From Afifella sp. IM 167 (GTDB taxonomy: Bacteria > Pseudomonadota > Alphaproteobacteria > Rhizobiales > Afifellaceae), in contig NZ_NSLC01000010.1 in NCBI RefSeq assembly GCF_020144925.1, positions 62,001-126,000 of the forward strand: DNA of 64,000 bases, given 5' to 3'. How positions within the stretch are numbered: position 1 is the first letter of the stretch; every line of letters starts with the position of its first letter. Of this stretch, positions 35,829-47,347 are shown in pieces. A program made the translations under genes and the position numbers. The notes beneath the pieces are model-generated. The model made no database searches. It saw nothing but the letters and a program-made list of their open reading frames with translations, and was not told the DNA's origin.

Positions 35829-37436
35829 CTAGAGGTCGAGGACGAGCCGCTGCGGATCCTCGATCGCTTCCTTGATGCGCAAGAGGAAGGTCACCGCCTC
35901 CTGCCCGTCGACGATCCGGTGGTCGTAGGAAAGCGCCAGATACATCATCGGGCGGATGACGATCTGGCCGTTCTTCACCACCGGCCGCTCCTCAATGCGG
36001 TGCATGCCGAGGATGCCCGATTGCGGGGCGTTGAGGATCGGCGTCGACATCAGCGAGCCGTAGACACCGCCATTGGAGATGGTGAAGGTGCCGCCCTGCA
36101 TGTCGTCGAGCGTCAGCGCGCCGTCGCGGGCCCGCTTGCCGAGCTCGTTGATCTTCTTTTCGATGTCGGCGATCGACATGTCCTGCGCGTCGCGCACGAC
36201 GGGCACGACCAGGCCCTTGTCGGTGCCGACGGCGACGCCGACATGGTAATAGTTCTTGTAGACGAGCTCGTTGCCGTCGACCTCGGCATTCACCGCCGGG
36301 ATCTCCTTCAGCGCGTGCACCGCCGCCTTGACGAAGAAGCCCATGAAGCCGAGCCGCACCCCGTGCTTCTTCTCGAAGAGGTCGCGGTAGCTCTTCCTCA
36401 GTTCCATCACCGCGCCCATGTCGACGTCGTTGAACGTCGTCAGCATGGCGGCGGTGTCCTGCGCCTCCTTCAGGCGCCGGGCGATGGTCTGGCGCAGGCG
36501 GGTCATCTTCACCCGCACTTCGCGGCCCCCATCCTCTTCCGGCGATGGCGCGCGGGGCGCGGAGGGCTTGGCCTCTTCGCTCTTCCTGCCGCCGCCCTCA
36601 AGGGCCTTCAGGACGTCTTCCTTCAGGACCTGGCCTTCCTTGCCGGAGCCGTCGATATCGGCATCCGCAAGGCTCTTTTCCTTCATCATCTTGGCGGCGG
36701 AGGGCGCCGGCGGGCGCTTGTCGCCGGAAGGCTCTTCGGTCTTGGCTTCGTCCTTTGCGGGAGCGGCCTTGGCCGGCGCGTCTTCGCCTTTCGCCTCGCC
36801 CGCTTTCGCGCCATCGGCTTTGGCGCCGACGCGGATGCGGCCGAGCACCTCGCCCACCTGCACCGTCTCGCCCTGCTTCTTCAGGATCTCGACGAGCACG
36901 CCCTTGGCCTGCGAAGGGATTTCCTGCGCCGCCTTGTCGGTCTCCAGCTCCACCAGCGCTTCGTCCATGGCGACTTCCTCGCCCTCGGACTTGAACCATT
37001 CGCCGACATCGGCCTCCGTCACCGACTCGCCGGCGGCCGGAACGACGATATCGACGAGCTCGCCGCCTTCATCGCCGCTATCGGACTTGTCCGCCTTCGC
37101 CTTGCCGTCGCTCTTCGCCGGTTCGGCCTTTTCGCTTTTCTTGGCCTCGGCGGGTTTGGAAGCCGGCTTTGCCGCGGCCTTGCCGCCGCCCTCGCCGCCC
37201 CCCTCGCCAATTGAGCCGAGGAGCGCGCCGACACCCACGGTCTCGCCTTCCTTCACGACGATCGACGCCAGCTCTCCATCCGCCGGCGCCGGCACCTCGA
37301 GCGTGACCTTGTCGGTCTCCAGCTCCACCAGCGGCTCGTCGCGGCTGACGCTCTCGCCTTCCTTCTTGAACCACTGGCCGACGGTCGCCTCGGTGACCGA
37401 TTCCCCCAGCGTCGGAACCTTGATGTCGGTTGTCAT
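35829..37436 (-). CDS. sucB: 2-oxoglutarate dehydrogenase E2 (dihydrolipoyl succinyltransferase) with two lipoyl domains
   Basis: A 535-residue core of the 2-oxoglutarate dehydrogenase complex, moving the succinyl group to CoA. It has two lipoyl domains: residues 3-77 (lipoylated K43 in E-T-D-K-V) and about 127-202 (K168 in E-T-D-K-A), separated by an Ala/Lys/Glu linker. A peripheral subunit-binding domain (about 242-280) and the acyltransferase domain (about 305-535, catalytic H-R-I-V-D-G near the end) follow. Most proteobacterial SucB proteins are near 400 residues with one lipoyl domain, so the duplication is unusual; catalytic features are of SucB type. Confidence 0.96.
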   Translation of the reverse strand: MTTDIKVPTLGESVTEATVGQWFKKEGESVSRDEPLVELETDKVTLEVPAPADGELASIVVKEGETVGVGALLGSIGEGGGEGGGKAAAKPASKPAEAKKSEKAEPAKSDGKAKADKSDSGDEGGELVDIVVPAAGESVTEADVGEWFKSEGEEVAMDEALVELETDKAAQEIPSQAKGVLVEILKKQGETVQVGEVLGRIRVGAKADGAKAGEAKGEDAPAKAAPAKDEAKTEEPSGDKRPPAPSAAKMMKEKSLADADIDGSGKEGQVLKEDVLKALEGGGRKSEEAKPSAPRAPSPEEDGGREVRVKMTRLRQTIARRLKEAQDTAAMLTTFNDVDMGAVMELRKSYRDLFEKKHGVRLGFMGFFVKAAVHALKEIPAVNAEVDGNELVYKNYYHVGVAVGTDKGLVVPVVRDAQDMSIADIEKKINELGKRARDGALTLDDMQGGTFTISNGGVYGSLMSTPILNAPQSGILGMHRIEERPVVKNGQIVIRPMMYLALSYDHRIVDGQEAVTFLLRIKEAIEDPQRLVLDL

Positions 37437-37488
37437 GAAATGTCCCGCTCGATCGGCGCCGTGACGGCGCCCCTTCTATTGAATGTTG

Positions 37489-40473
37489 TCAGTCGCCGAG
37501 CGCCCCTTCCAGGAAGGCGGCCCGCTGCTCCAGATGCCGGGACATGAGGCCCGTCGCCGTTGCGGCGGAAGGTTGCCGGCCCGCATAGCGCGGCTTCTTC
37601 TGGCTCGACCCGATCGTATGCAGGATCTTCGTCAGCCGCGGCTTCACGAAGGTCCATCCACCCATGTTCTTCGGCTCTTCCTGGCACCAGACCAGTTCGG
37701 CCCCTTCGAAGCGCTGCAGCTGCTTGGTCAGCGCCGTCATCGGGAAGGGATAGAACTGCTCCAGCCGCAGGAGATAGATGTCGTCGATGCCGCGCTCGGC
37801 GCGTTCCTCGAACAGGTCGTAATAGACCTTGCCGGCCGAGACGACCACCCGGCGGATTTCCTTGTCGGGCTTCAGCGTCGGCCCATCGCCGTTGCGCACC
37901 GCATTCCCCGCATCCGCATCGTCGAAGAGAATCCGGTGGAAGGAGGAATCCTGGTCGAATTCGGAAAGCTTCGACACCGCCATCTTGTGCCTGAGGAGGC
38001 TCTTCGGCGTCATCAGGATCAAGGGCTTGCGGAAGTTGCGGTGCAGTTGACGGCGCAGGATATGGTAGTAATTGGCCGGCGTCGTGCAGTTGGCCACCTG
38101 CATGTTGTCTTCCGCGCACATCTGCAGGAAGCGCTCCAGCCGGGCGGAGGAATGCTCCGGCCCCTGGCCCTCATAGCCGTGCGGCAACAGGCAGACGAGG
38201 CCGGACATGCGCAGCCACTTGCGCTCGCCCGATGAGACGAACTGGTCGAAGATGACCTGCGCGCCGTTGGCGAAGTCGCCGAACTGCGCCTCCCAGAGGG
38301 TCAGACCTTTCGGCTCGGCAAGCGAGTAGCCGTATTCGAAGCCGAGCACCGCCTCTTCGGAGAGCATCGAATTGACGACCTCGAAATGCTCCTGCTCCAT
38401 GCCGAGATTGTTGAGCGGCGTGTAGCGCTCCTCGGTCTCCTGATCGTAGAGCACCGTGTGGCGCTGCGAGAAGGTCCCGCGCTCCACGTCCTGGCCGGAA
38501 AGGCGCACCTTGTGGCCTTCCGAGAGGAGGGTGCCGAAGGCGAGCGCTTCGCCCATCGCCCAGTCGATTCCCTCGCCCGTCTCCAGCATCTGGCGGCGGT
38601 TGTCGAGGAAGCGGCGGATGGTGCGGTGAAGCTTGAAATCCTCCGGCGCCGTCGTGAGCGCGGCCCCGATCTGCTTCAGCCGGTCGAGGCGCATGCCGGT
38701 ACGACCGACCCGGCGCTCGTCCGTCGCCTTGGCGGTCGTCAGCCCCGACCAGGCGCCGTCGAGCCAGTCGGCCTTGTTCGGGCGATAGGCCTGGCCGACC
38801 TCGAACTCCTCGTCGAGCTGGGCGCGCCATTCGGCTTTGCGCTCCTCGATCTGCTCCTCGCTGACGAGCCCCTCCTCGACCAGCTTCTTGCCGTAGATCG
38901 ACAGGGTCGTCGGGTGCTTGCGGATCTCCCGGTACATGAGCGGCTGGGTGAAGCTCGGCTCGTCGCCCTCGTTGTGGCCGAAGCGCCGGTAGCAGAACAT
39001 GTCGATGACGACCGGCTTCTTGAAGCGCTGGCGAAACTCCGTCGCCACCTTCGCCGCGAAGACCACCGCTTCCGGATCGTCGCCGTTCACATGGAAGATC
39101 GGCGCCTCGATCATCTTGGCGACGTCGGAGGGATACGGCGAGGAGCGCGAAAAGCGCGGATTGGTGGTGAAGCCGATCTGGTTGTTGATGATGAAGTGGA
39201 TGGAGCCGCCCGTGCGGTGCCCGCGAAGGCCGGAAAGGCCGAAGCATTCGGCGACGACGCCCTGGCCGGCGAAGGCCGCGTCGCCATGCAGCAGCAGCGG
39301 CAGCACGGAGGTGCGCTCGCGCACGCCTTCCGAATTCACGTCTTCCCAATGGTCCTGCTTGGCGCGCGACTTGCCGAGCACGACGGGATCGACGATCTCC
39401 AGATGCGAGGGGTTCGCCGTCAGCGACAGATGGACGTTGTTGCCGTCGAAGGCGCGGTCGGAAGAGGCGCCGAGATGATATTTGACGTCGCCGGTGCCTT
39501 CCACGTCGTCCGGCTGCGCCGAGCCGCCCTTGAATTCATGGAAGATGACGTGAAGCGGCTTGCCCATGACGAGGCCGAGCACGTTGAGGCGGCCGCGATG
39601 GGCCATGCCGAGGGCGATTTCCCGGAGGCCAAGGGCGCCACCGCGCTTGATGATCTGTTCGAGCGCCGGGATCAGCGCTTCCGAGCCGTCGAGGCCGAAG
39701 CGCTTGGTGCCGGTATATTTGAGGTCGAGGAACTTCTCGAAGCCTTCCGCCTCGATCAGCTTGTTGAGGATCGCCTTCTTGCCCTCATTGGTGAAGGTGA
39801 TCTCCTTGTCCGGCCCCTCGATGCGCTCCTGGATCCAGCCCTTCTCGTCCGGCTCGGAAATATGCATGAACTCCACGCCGAGGGTGGAGCAGTAGGTGCG
39901 CCGGAGGATTTCCAGCATCTCGGGGATGGTGCCAAATTCCAGGCCGAGCACATGGTCGAGGAAGATCGGACGCTCGTAATCGGCCTCCGAGAAACCGTAC
40001 GACGAAGGATGCAGCTCCTCGTGGTCGCGCCGCGCCGCGATGCCGAGCGGATCGAGATTGGCGTGCAGATGCCCGCGCATGCGATAGGCGCGGATCATCA
40101 TCAGGGCGCGCACGGAATCGCGCGTCGCCTGCAGCACTTCCGGCTCGGAGAGGTCCACGCCGGCGCCCTGCGCCTTGCCGCGCACCTTCGTCTCGATATG
40201 GCGCTCGACGCTCTGCCAGTTGCCGTCGAGGGCGGAGACGAGCTCGCCGTTGGCGACGATCGGCCAGTCGCTGCGCTGCCAGGGCGCGCCGCGCGCCTCG
40301 GCCATCACATCGGCCTTGTCATCCTTCAGCTGACGGAAGAAATCCTGCCAGCCGGCGCCAAGCGAGGACGGATTTTCCTGATAGCGCGCATAGAGCTGCT
40401 CCAGATATTCCGCGTTGCCGCCATAAAGGAAGGAAGATTGCCTGAGGGCCTCGTTAGAGACTTGCCGTGCCAT
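37489..40473 (-). CDS. sucA: 2-oxoglutarate dehydrogenase E1 component
   Basis: A 994-residue thiamine-diphosphate enzyme that decarboxylates 2-oxoglutarate and transfers the succinyl group to lipoyl-SucB. The N-terminal E2-binding motif is seen (F-L-Y-G-G-N-A-E-Y-L-E-Q-L-Y), along with the substrate-loop region G-M-A-H-R-G-R-L-N-V-L and the ThDP motif region G-D-A-A-F-A-G-Q-G. The C-terminal part includes W-E-A-Q-F-G-D-F-A-N-G. Length is normal. It lies between sucD (233-base gap upstream) and sucB (52 bases downstream). Confidence 0.99.
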   Translation of the reverse strand: MARQVSNEALRQSSFLYGGNAEYLEQLYARYQENPSSLGAGWQDFFRQLKDDKADVMAEARGAPWQRSDWPIVANGELVSALDGNWQSVERHIETKVRGKAQGAGVDLSEPEVLQATRDSVRALMMIRAYRMRGHLHANLDPLGIAARRDHEELHPSSYGFSEADYERPIFLDHVLGLEFGTIPEMLEILRRTYCSTLGVEFMHISEPDEKGWIQERIEGPDKEITFTNEGKKAILNKLIEAEGFEKFLDLKYTGTKRFGLDGSEALIPALEQIIKRGGALGLREIALGMAHRGRLNVLGLVMGKPLHVIFHEFKGGSAQPDDVEGTGDVKYHLGASSDRAFDGNNVHLSLTANPSHLEIVDPVVLGKSRAKQDHWEDVNSEGVRERTSVLPLLLHGDAAFAGQGVVAECFGLSGLRGHRTGGSIHFIINNQIGFTTNPRFSRSSPYPSDVAKMIEAPIFHVNGDDPEAVVFAAKVATEFRQRFKKPVVIDMFCYRRFGHNEGDEPSFTQPLMYREIRKHPTTLSIYGKKLVEEGLVSEEQIEERKAEWRAQLDEEFEVGQAYRPNKADWLDGAWSGLTTAKATDERRVGRTGMRLDRLKQIGAALTTAPEDFKLHRTIRRFLDNRRQMLETGEGIDWAMGEALAFGTLLSEGHKVRLSGQDVERGTFSQRHTVLYDQETEERYTPLNNLGMEQEHFEVVNSMLSEEAVLGFEYGYSLAEPKGLTLWEAQFGDFANGAQVIFDQFVSSGERKWLRMSGLVCLLPHGYEGQGPEHSSARLERFLQMCAEDNMQVANCTTPANYYHILRRQLHRNFRKPLILMTPKSLLRHKMAVSKLSEFDQDSSFHRILFDDADAGNAVRNGDGPTLKPDKEIRRVVVSAGKVYYDLFEERAERGIDDIYLLRLEQFYPFPMTALTKQLQRFEGAELVWCQEEPKNMGGWTFVKPRLTKILHTIGSSQKKPRYAGRQPSAATATGLMSRHLEQRAAFLEGALGD

Positions 40474-40706
40474 TGTGCCTCGCGGGCTTCGCCTGCCCGC
40501 GCCTTTCCCGGTTCGCCCGCCGCTCCCCTGCCGCGACGGCGTGCCGCAATGCTACTGCCCCGTTTGCAAACGCGGAGTTAGTGCAATTGCTGCCCGTCGC
40601 CAACCGAGAATCGCTCTAGCGAGCCGGAAATTGTGCCGCCGGCCGGTTCGGCAGGCGGCTTGCTCGGGCAATGGTCAAGAAGGTGCAAACGCCCCCGGTC
40701 CGCCAT

Positions 40707-41615
40707 TCAGCCCTTGAGGACCTCGGTGAGCGTGTCGCCGAGCTTGGCGGGCGAGGGGGAGACGGTGATGCCGGCCGCTTCCATGGCCGCGATCTTGTCT
40801 TCCGCGCCGCCCTTGCCGCCGGAGATGACGGCGCCGGCATGGCCCATGGTGCGTCCCGGAGGCGCCGTGCGGCCGGCGATGAAGCCGACGGTCGGCTTCC
40901 AGCGGCCCTTCTTCTTCTCGTCGGCGAGGAACTGCGCCGCGTCCTCCTCGGCCGAACCGCCGATCTCGCCGATCATGATGATCGATTCCGTCGCCTCGTC
41001 GGCGAGGAACATCTCCAGGACGTCGATGAACTCCGTGCCCTTCACCGGATCGCCGCCGATGCCGACGGCCGTCGTCTGGCCGAGCCCGGCATTCGTCGTC
41101 TGGAAGACCGCCTCGTAGGTGAGCGTGCCGGAGCGCGACAGGATGCCGACGGAGCCCTTCTTGAAGATCGAGCCCGGCATGATGCCGATCTTGCACTCTT
41201 CCGGCGTCAGCACGCCCGGGCAGTTGGGGCCGATGAGGCGCGAGGACGACTTGTCGAGCTTGGCCTTCACCTTGACCATATCGAGGACGGGAATGCCCTC
41301 GGTGATGCAGACGATGAGCGGGATCTCCGCGTCGATCGCTTCCTCGATGGCGGCCGCGGCGCCCGCCGGCGGCACGTAGATGACGGAGGCGTTCGCGCCG
41401 GTCTTCTCCTTCGCCTCGGCGACGGAGGCGTAGATCGGCAGCTCGGCGAGGCCTTCGACCCCCGCCTCCCAGGTCGTGCCGCCCTTCTTCGGGTGGACGC
41501 CGGCGACCATGCGCGTGCCGTAATAAGCGAGCGCCTGCTCGGTATGGAAGGTGCCGGTCTTGCCGGTCAGGCCCTGGACGATGACCTTGGTGTTCTTGTC
41601 GACGAGAATGGACAT
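40707..41615 (-). CDS. sucD: Succinyl-CoA ligase alpha subunit
   Basis: A 302-residue subunit that binds CoA and carries the phosphohistidine intermediate in the interconversion of succinyl-CoA and succinate with ATP or GTP formation. The N-terminal CoA-binding Rossmann domain begins with [12 protein letters not shown]. The active-site region ends in [10 protein letters not shown], where the His is phosphorylated. It lies 56 bases after sucC. Confidence 0.98.
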   Translation of the reverse strand: MSILVDKNTKVIVQGLTGKTGTFHTEQALAYYGTRMVAGVHPKKGGTTWEAGVEGLAELPIYASVAEAKEKTGANASVIYVPPAGAAAAIEEAIDAEIPLIVCITEGIPVLDMVKVKAKLDKSSSRLIGPNCPGVLTPEECKIGIMPGSIFKKGSVGILSRSGTLTYEAVFQTTNAGLGQTTAVGIGGDPVKGTEFIDVLEMFLADEATESIIMIGEIGGSAEEDAAQFLADEKKKGRWKPTVGFIAGRTAPPGRTMGHAGAVISGGKGGAEDKIAAMEAAGITVSPSPAKLGDTLTEVLKG

Positions 41616-41671
41616 GAAGTTTCGACCCGTTTGTCTCTGGCGCGCCTTTAGGGCGCGTTCGCGCGACCGGC

Positions 41672-42865
41672 TTACTTGCCGACCGCCGCGACGATCTTCT
41701 GCGCCGCATCGTCGAGATCGTCGGCGGCGATGACGTTGAGCCCGCTCTCGTTGATCACCTTCTTGCCGATCTCGACATTGGTGCCTTCGAGGCGGACGAC
41801 GAGCGGCACCTTGAGGCCGACTTCCTTGACCGCTGCCACCACGCCTTCCGCGATCACGTCGCAGCGCATGATGCCGCCGAAGATGTTGATCAGGATGCCT
41901 TCGACGTTCGGATCCGAGGTGATGATCTTGAACGCCGCCGTCACCTTCTCCTTCGAGGCGCCGCCACCGACATCTAGGAAGTTCGCCGGCTCCGCGCCGT
42001 AGAGCTTGATGATGTCCATCGTCGCCATGGCAAGGCCCGCGCCGTTGACCATGCAGCCGATATTGCCGGTGAGCGCGACATAGGAGAGGTCGTACTTGGA
42101 GGCTTCGATCTCCTTTTCGTCCTCTTCCGTGATGTCGCGCAGTTCCGCGATATCGGGATGGCGGAAGAGGGCGTTGTTGTCGAAGGAGACCTTGGCGTCG
42201 AGGACGCGGATATGCCCGTCCTTCATGACGATGAGCGGGTTGATCTCAAGGAGGCTCATGTCCTTGGCGAAGAAGGCCTCGTAGAGGACCTTGGCAAGCC
42301 CGGCCATTTCCTCGCGCGCCGCGCCTTCCAGCGCCAGCGCGTCGGCGAGCTTTGCCGTATCCGCCTCGGTGACTCCCGTCTCGGGGTCGATCGGCAGGGT
42401 GAGGATCTTGTCGGGCGTCTCCTCGGCGACGGTCTCGATATCCATGCCGCCTTCGGTGGAAACGACGAAGGCGACGCGCCCGGTGCTGCGGTCGACGAGC
42501 AGCGAGCAATAGAGCTCGCGGGCAATGTCCGCCCCGTCCTCGATATAGAGGCGGTTGACCACCTTGCCGGCCTTGCCCGTCTGCTTGGTGACGAGCGTGT
42601 GGCCGAGCATCTCCTTGGCGTTGGCGAGCACCTCCTCGGGGCTCTTGGCGAGGCGCACGCCGCCCTTGGCCCCTTCGCCGAGCTCCTTGAAGCGGCCCTT
42701 GCCGCGGCCGCCGGCATGGATCTGGCTTTTCACCACATAGAGCGGGCCGGGCAGCTTCGTTGCCGCAGCCTCCGCTTCGTCGGCCGAGGTGATCATCACC
42801 CCGGACGCGACCGGCGCGCCGAACTCTTTGAGGACCGCTTTCGCCTGATATTCATGGATGTTCAT
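41672..42865 (-). CDS. sucC: Succinyl-CoA ligase beta subunit
   Basis: A 397-residue ATP-grasp subunit that binds nucleotide and succinate. The N-terminus M-N-I-H-E-Y-Q-A-K is the family start. The grasp motif [13 protein letters not shown] is at about 45-57. [10 protein letters not shown] lies in the C-terminal domain that meets SucD. It starts 19 bases after the mdh stop, confirming the mdh-sucCD order. Confidence 0.98.
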   Translation of the reverse strand: MNIHEYQAKAVLKEFGAPVASGVMITSADEAEAAATKLPGPLYVVKSQIHAGGRGKGRFKELGEGAKGGVRLAKSPEEVLANAKEMLGHTLVTKQTGKAGKVVNRLYIEDGADIARELYCSLLVDRSTGRVAFVVSTEGGMDIETVAEETPDKILTLPIDPETGVTEADTAKLADALALEGAAREEMAGLAKVLYEAFFAKDMSLLEINPLIVMKDGHIRVLDAKVSFDNNALFRHPDIAELRDITEEDEKEIEASKYDLSYVALTGNIGCMVNGAGLAMATMDIIKLYGAEPANFLDVGGGASKEKVTAAFKIITSDPNVEGILINIFGGIMRCDVIAEGVVAAVKEVGLKVPLVVRLEGTNVEIGKKVINESGLNVIAADDLDDAAQKIVAAVGK

Positions 42866-42884
42866 GCCGGCTGCCCCCTATGGC

Positions 42885-43853
<969 letters not shown>

Positions 43854-43968
43854 CTACCTTCCGTTGCGATGGAAATGAGGATGAAACATCCCTTGCGGGT
43901 GCGGCGGCGATAGCGCGAATGGGGGGCGGAGGCAAGCGGCTGGCGGGCGTTGCCGCCGGTTCGCCGGC

Positions 43969-45129
43969 TCAGTTCCCGGCCTTGGCCACGGCCGGCCGCT
44001 CCTCCCGCCGCGCCGCTTCCGGCCAGTCGTCGGAGCGCATCTCGGCAAGCCGCGAGGCGGTGCGCACGAACTCCATCGCCTCCGCGCCGCTCGTCCCGGA
44101 AAACAGCGCTTCCGGCTCCGCCTCGGCAGAGGCCATCAGGCGGATGCGCTTGTCGTAGAGCGTGTCGACGAGGTTGATGAAGCGCTTCGCCTCGTTGCGT
44201 CGCTCCGACCCCAGCACCGGGATGCCGGAGACGATGAAGGTATGGAAGCGCGAGGCGAGCTTCAGATAGTCGGCGCTGCCGAGCGGACGCTCGCAGAGCT
44301 CGGAGAAGGTGAAGCGAGCCACGCCCTCCGCCGCCTCCGGCACCTCGATCTGGCGCCCGCGCAGCGCGATCTCCTGACGTTCGCCCTTTTCCCGGCCCGT
44401 CAGGCGCACGAAATGGGCCGCCAGCACTTCCTCTGCCTTCGGGCCGGGAGGGACCACATAGAGCGGATGCGTGCGCTCACGATCCTGGCGGAAATCGCGC
44501 GCCGCATCGAGATGGAAGATTTCGGCGTTTTCCTTGATGAGATCGATGAACGGCAGGAAGAGCGCCCGGTTCAGTCCGCCGGCATAGAGTTCGTCCGGCG
44601 CGACGTTCGAGGTGGCGACCAGCGTCAGTCCCGAAGCGAAGAGCTTTTCAAACAGGCGCCCGAGGATCATCGCATCGGCGATATCGGTCACGGCGAATTC
44701 GTCGAAGCACAGGAGACGCGTCTCCTGCGCGATCTCTTCGGCCACCGGCTTGATCGGGTCGTCGCCGTCGACTTCGCCGGCCTTCAGCCGCTTGCGGAAG
44801 AGGGCGATCCGCTCCTGCACGTCCTGCATGAAATCGTTGAAATGCGCTCGGCGCTTGCGCGCGTTCGGCGCCAGCTCGAAGAAGATGTCCATGAGCATCG
44901 TCTTGCCGCGCCCGACCGGGCCGTGGATGTAAAGGCCGGGAACGGTCTGGGGCGCGCCGGAGCGCGAGAAGAGCCAGCCGAGCGAGGAGCGCTTCGAGCG
45001 GGTGCGCGCCTCGCAAAGCGCCGTGAGCAGCGCATCCAGGCGCTCTGCGAGCTCTTTTTGACCGGGATCGGCGGTGATGCCGCCCTCTGCGGCAAGTTCG
45101 CCATAGCGGCGCGAAACGGGATTCTTCAT
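43969..45129 (-). CDS. zapE: AFG1/ZapE family ATPase
   Basis: A 386-residue P-loop ATPase of the ZapE/AFG1 family. E. coli ZapE contacts FtsZ at the division ring, and yeast Afg1 aids turnover of respiratory subunits. Walker A is G-P-V-G-R-G-K-T (70-77), followed by the A-H-F-N-D-F-M motif, and Walker B is L-L-C-F-D-E-F-A-V-T-D-I-A-D-A. The position immediately upstream of mdh on the same strand is conserved in alphaproteobacteria. The ATG at 45127-45129 is chosen, since the upstream extension overlaps the next gene antiparallel to its own signals. Confidence 0.94.
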   Translation of the reverse strand: MKNPVSRRYGELAAEGGITADPGQKELAERLDALLTALCEARTRSKRSSLGWLFSRSGAPQTVPGLYIHGPVGRGKTMLMDIFFELAPNARKRRAHFNDFMQDVQERIALFRKRLKAGEVDGDDPIKPVAEEIAQETRLLCFDEFAVTDIADAMILGRLFEKLFASGLTLVATSNVAPDELYAGGLNRALFLPFIDLIKENAEIFHLDAARDFRQDRERTHPLYVVPPGPKAEEVLAAHFVRLTGREKGERQEIALRGRQIEVPEAAEGVARFTFSELCERPLGSADYLKLASRFHTFIVSGIPVLGSERRNEAKRFINLVDTLYDKRIRLMASAEAEPEALFSGTSGAEAMEFVRTASRLAEMRSDDWPEAARREERPAVAKAGN

Positions 45130-45190
45130 CGGGCGAGCGGCCCGCTTGTCGGGGTCGCAGCGCTGAAGTGCCCCTCGCTTCCCCGAAGTA

Positions 45191-45547
45191 TCAGGCGCGC
45201 GGTTCCAGCTTGCTGGTATCGACCGGCACCTCTTCCCAGTCCTGGCCCGCTGCGACGATGCAGGTGGAGCCGGAGGTCTTGGTGACGACGATGGTCCAGG
45301 TGCCGCGCTCGGAGACGAAGAGCTGCATGATGCGCTCCCCGCGCACGATGCCGAGCGCCTTCGGCAATTCCTTGTATTCCTGGGCGAGGATCTCGACCAT
45401 CTTCCCGTGCTCGGCGCATTGGGGCACCGAAAGGCGGGTGCTGGCAGCCTCCGCGCTGCCGCAAAAGGCGAGGGATGCGGCCATGACGGCCACAGCTCCA
45501 AGCCCGGTGAGAAGGCTTCCGACATGCTGGTCGGTTGGCTGACTCAT
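45191..45547 (-). CDS. Small secreted protein, unknown function
   Basis: A 118-residue exported protein not recognised at family level. A long signal peptide (hydrophobic core about 11-28, probable cleavage after S-A-E-A near 35) precedes a mature domain of about 83 residues with two cysteines (C44 and C96) that could pair. The middle has an alternating pattern (I-M-Q-L-F-V-S-E-R-G-T-W-T-I-V-V-T) typical of a small beta-sandwich. GGAGGGGAAG just before the ATG at 45545-45547 is a strong ribosome site and decides the start over an earlier in-frame ATG. Confidence 0.8.
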   Translation of the reverse strand: MSQPTDQHVGSLLTGLGAVAVMAASLAFCGSAEAASTRLSVPQCAEHGKMVEILAQEYKELPKALGIVRGERIMQLFVSERGTWTIVVTKTSGSTCIVAAGQDWEEVPVDTSKLEPRA

Positions 45548-45718
45548 CTTCCCCTCCATGCGCTGGCGCATGCCCGGCGATGACCACCCGACAGGCCGTC
45601 ATCGGATTGCAATGAAGGGTAAGAGATTTGCGCAAGTTATTGAACTAGAACGAAGGTCGGCCGAAAAGGAAAGCCGGCTATGGCACATTTGTGCAACACG
45701 CGATGGCGCCAAATCAGG

Positions 45719-46315
45719 CTAGCGCGTGACCGAAATTGCGGCACCACTTTCCGTTTGCCCGTTAAACTGCGTCTTCGAGCTTGAATAAAGTCGCGCCACT
45801 GTCGAGCCCGACTGGTCGAGAAGGCTGACCTGATTGCCGGTCAGATTCCACGCCGAGACGTTCTGCAGGGCAGCGGAGCCGCAGCCGCGCGTCGAGGCGC
45901 GATAGCCGCCCGACCAGGAAGTGAGCGACATGAAGAGCTGGCAGCGGTCGTTGCCGGAGGCGACGGTCCAGCCGCCGAGAAGGTCGGTCCGCCCGATCGA
46001 CTCGCCGCCGGAAGGCGGAGGCGCCGACGCGACCTGCGTATCGCCGCCGATGGGCGAGGTGCCTGGCGCGCCGGGGCTCGTCGAATAGGGACCCTGGTTT
46101 CCCGCCATCGTCGGGTCGGCGGGAAGGCCGCCGGGAGGCGGCAGGTCGCTCTGCGTGACCGTACCGACGGGCGCGGAAGGCAGGGGTTGAGGCGGCGGCG
46201 TGTAGCGCGGCTCGCTATTGCCGAAATAGGCGGACTGGCAGGCCGACAGGCCGCCGGCCAGGAGAAGGGCGGTAAGAAAGGCGCGCCCGGGGAGAGGGCG
46301 CGGGGCGCTCGGCAT
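45719..46315 (-). CDS. omp19: Omp19-like outer-membrane lipoprotein with AprI/Inh protease-inhibitor domain
   Basis: A 198-residue lipoprotein similar to Brucella Omp19, a surface-exposed antigen with protease-inhibitor activity. The signal ends in a lipobox, L-S-A-C with C26 lipidated. A Pro/Ser/Gly-rich linker (about 35-105) follows. The AprI/Inh barrel (about 110-198) has C125 and C145 placed for the family disulfide, and ends S-T-V-A-R-L-Y-S-S-S with F-N-G-Q-T-E-S-G, closely matching Omp19. It is divergent from the acyltransferase gene. The start may be off by one base from the printed layout; the reading frame is clear. Confidence 0.88.
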   Translation of the reverse strand: MPSAPRPLPGRAFLTALLLAGGLSACQSAYFGNSEPRYTPPPQPLPSAPVGTVTQSDLPPPGGLPADPTMAGNQGPYSTSPGAPGTSPIGGDTQVASAPPPSGGESIGRTDLLGGWTVASGNDRCQLFMSLTSWSGGYRASTRGCGSAALQNVSAWNLTGNQVSLLDQSGSTVARLYSSSKTQFNGQTESGAAISVTR

Positions 46316-46429
46316 AACGTGTCCCTCGTGTGAGCTTGCAACACGGACCGGGCCAATTGTCCCGGATCGGAGGTTCGACTTGACCCGACTTCTGGCACGT
46401 CCTAGGCGGTTTGTCACGAAGGGCGGCGC

Positions 46430-47347
46430 ATGGCGGTATCTGAACTGAGCTGGATGCAGAGGGCGCGCCAGCGCGCGCTGAGATCGGCTGTTCGCCAGCG
46501 TCGCGGACACATCGTCGACCAGCTCATCGCCGAGCGCGGGATCAAGCTCGTCGCCAATCCTTTCTGGCCCCTCTACAAGCCCTTCCTCTACCGCATTCTG
46601 CGCTATCGCGAGGCGGTCGAGATGGCCGATAGGCTGGGCGCCCTCTCCGGCGTCGACGGGATGGACTATATCAGTGACCTCCTTTCGCTGAACCTTCAGA
46701 TCAGCGGCGCCGAACGCATCCCCCGCGAGGGCGGCTTCATCATCGCGGCGAACCACCCGACCGGCATCGCCGATGGCGTCGCCGTCTACCAGGCGCTGAA
46801 GCCCGTGCGCGGCGACGTCTCCATCTTCACCAACCGCGACGCCGTGCGCATCAACGAGCGACTCGTCGAATACCTGATCCCGGTCGAGTGGCGCGTGGAA
46901 CACCGCAGCCTCACCAAGACGCGCGAGACGCTGCGTCTTTCCTCGCGCGCCTTCGCCGATCGGCGCGCGATCGTCCTCTTTCCCGCCGGCCGCATCGCCT
47001 ATTGGCGCAACCGCAGGCTCAACGAACGCCCGTGGCAGACATCGGCCGTCTCGCTGGCGCAGAAGCACAAGGTTCCGGTGCTTCCCTGCCGCGTCACGGC
47101 GCGCAACTCCTGGCTCTTCTATCTCTTCGGCAACCAGGGGCTGACGGAGCTGCGGGACATGACCGTCTTCCACGAACTTCTCAACAAGCGCGGCAAGACC
47201 TTCAAGATCGAGTTCGGCCCTCTTATCTCTCACGAGGAGTTGCAGGGTAACGCGGCCCAGCTGACGGAAAGCCTGCAGCGCTACTGCGTCCAGACGCTTG
47301 CAGACGATCCCGATATCCCGTTTACGGCAGGAGCCGAGGCAACATGA
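46430..47347 (+). CDS. PlsC-like acyltransferase
   Basis: A 305-residue glycerophospholipid-acyltransferase-like protein. The active-site block appears as A-A-N-H-P-T-G-I-A-D-G (His and Asp five residues apart, rather than the usual four), and the substrate loop as L-F-P-A-G-R-I-A-Y (the usual F-P-E-G has Ala for Glu). Such divergent members occur in alphaproteobacteria; the acyl acceptor (lysophospholipid, ornithine lipid or other) is unknown. There is one weak hydrophobic segment, so peripheral membrane binding is likely. Its stop overlaps the rhodanese start by four bases. Confidence 0.82.
   Translation: MAVSELSWMQRARQRALRSAVRQRRGHIVDQLIAERGIKLVANPFWPLYKPFLYRILRYREAVEMADRLGALSGVDGMDYISDLLSLNLQISGAERIPREGGFIIAANHPTGIADGVAVYQALKPVRGDVSIFTNRDAVRINERLVEYLIPVEWRVEHRSLTKTRETLRLSSRAFADRRAIVLFPAGRIAYWRNRRLNERPWQTSAVSLAQKHKVPVLPCRVTARNSWLFYLFGNQGLTELRDMTVFHELLNKRGKTFKIEFGPLISHEELQGNAAQLTESLQRYCVQTLADDPDIPFTAGAEAT

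Noticed and set aside
37489-40473. Branched-chain or pyruvate dehydrogenase E1 instead of SucA
   Set aside because: Single-chain length near 990 residues and position between sucD and sucB identify 2-oxoglutarate dehydrogenase.
38386-40581. A 731-codon plus-strand open frame opposite sucA
   Set aside because: Antisense shadow of a well-defined sucA gene; composition is typical of the complement of GC-rich coding DNA.
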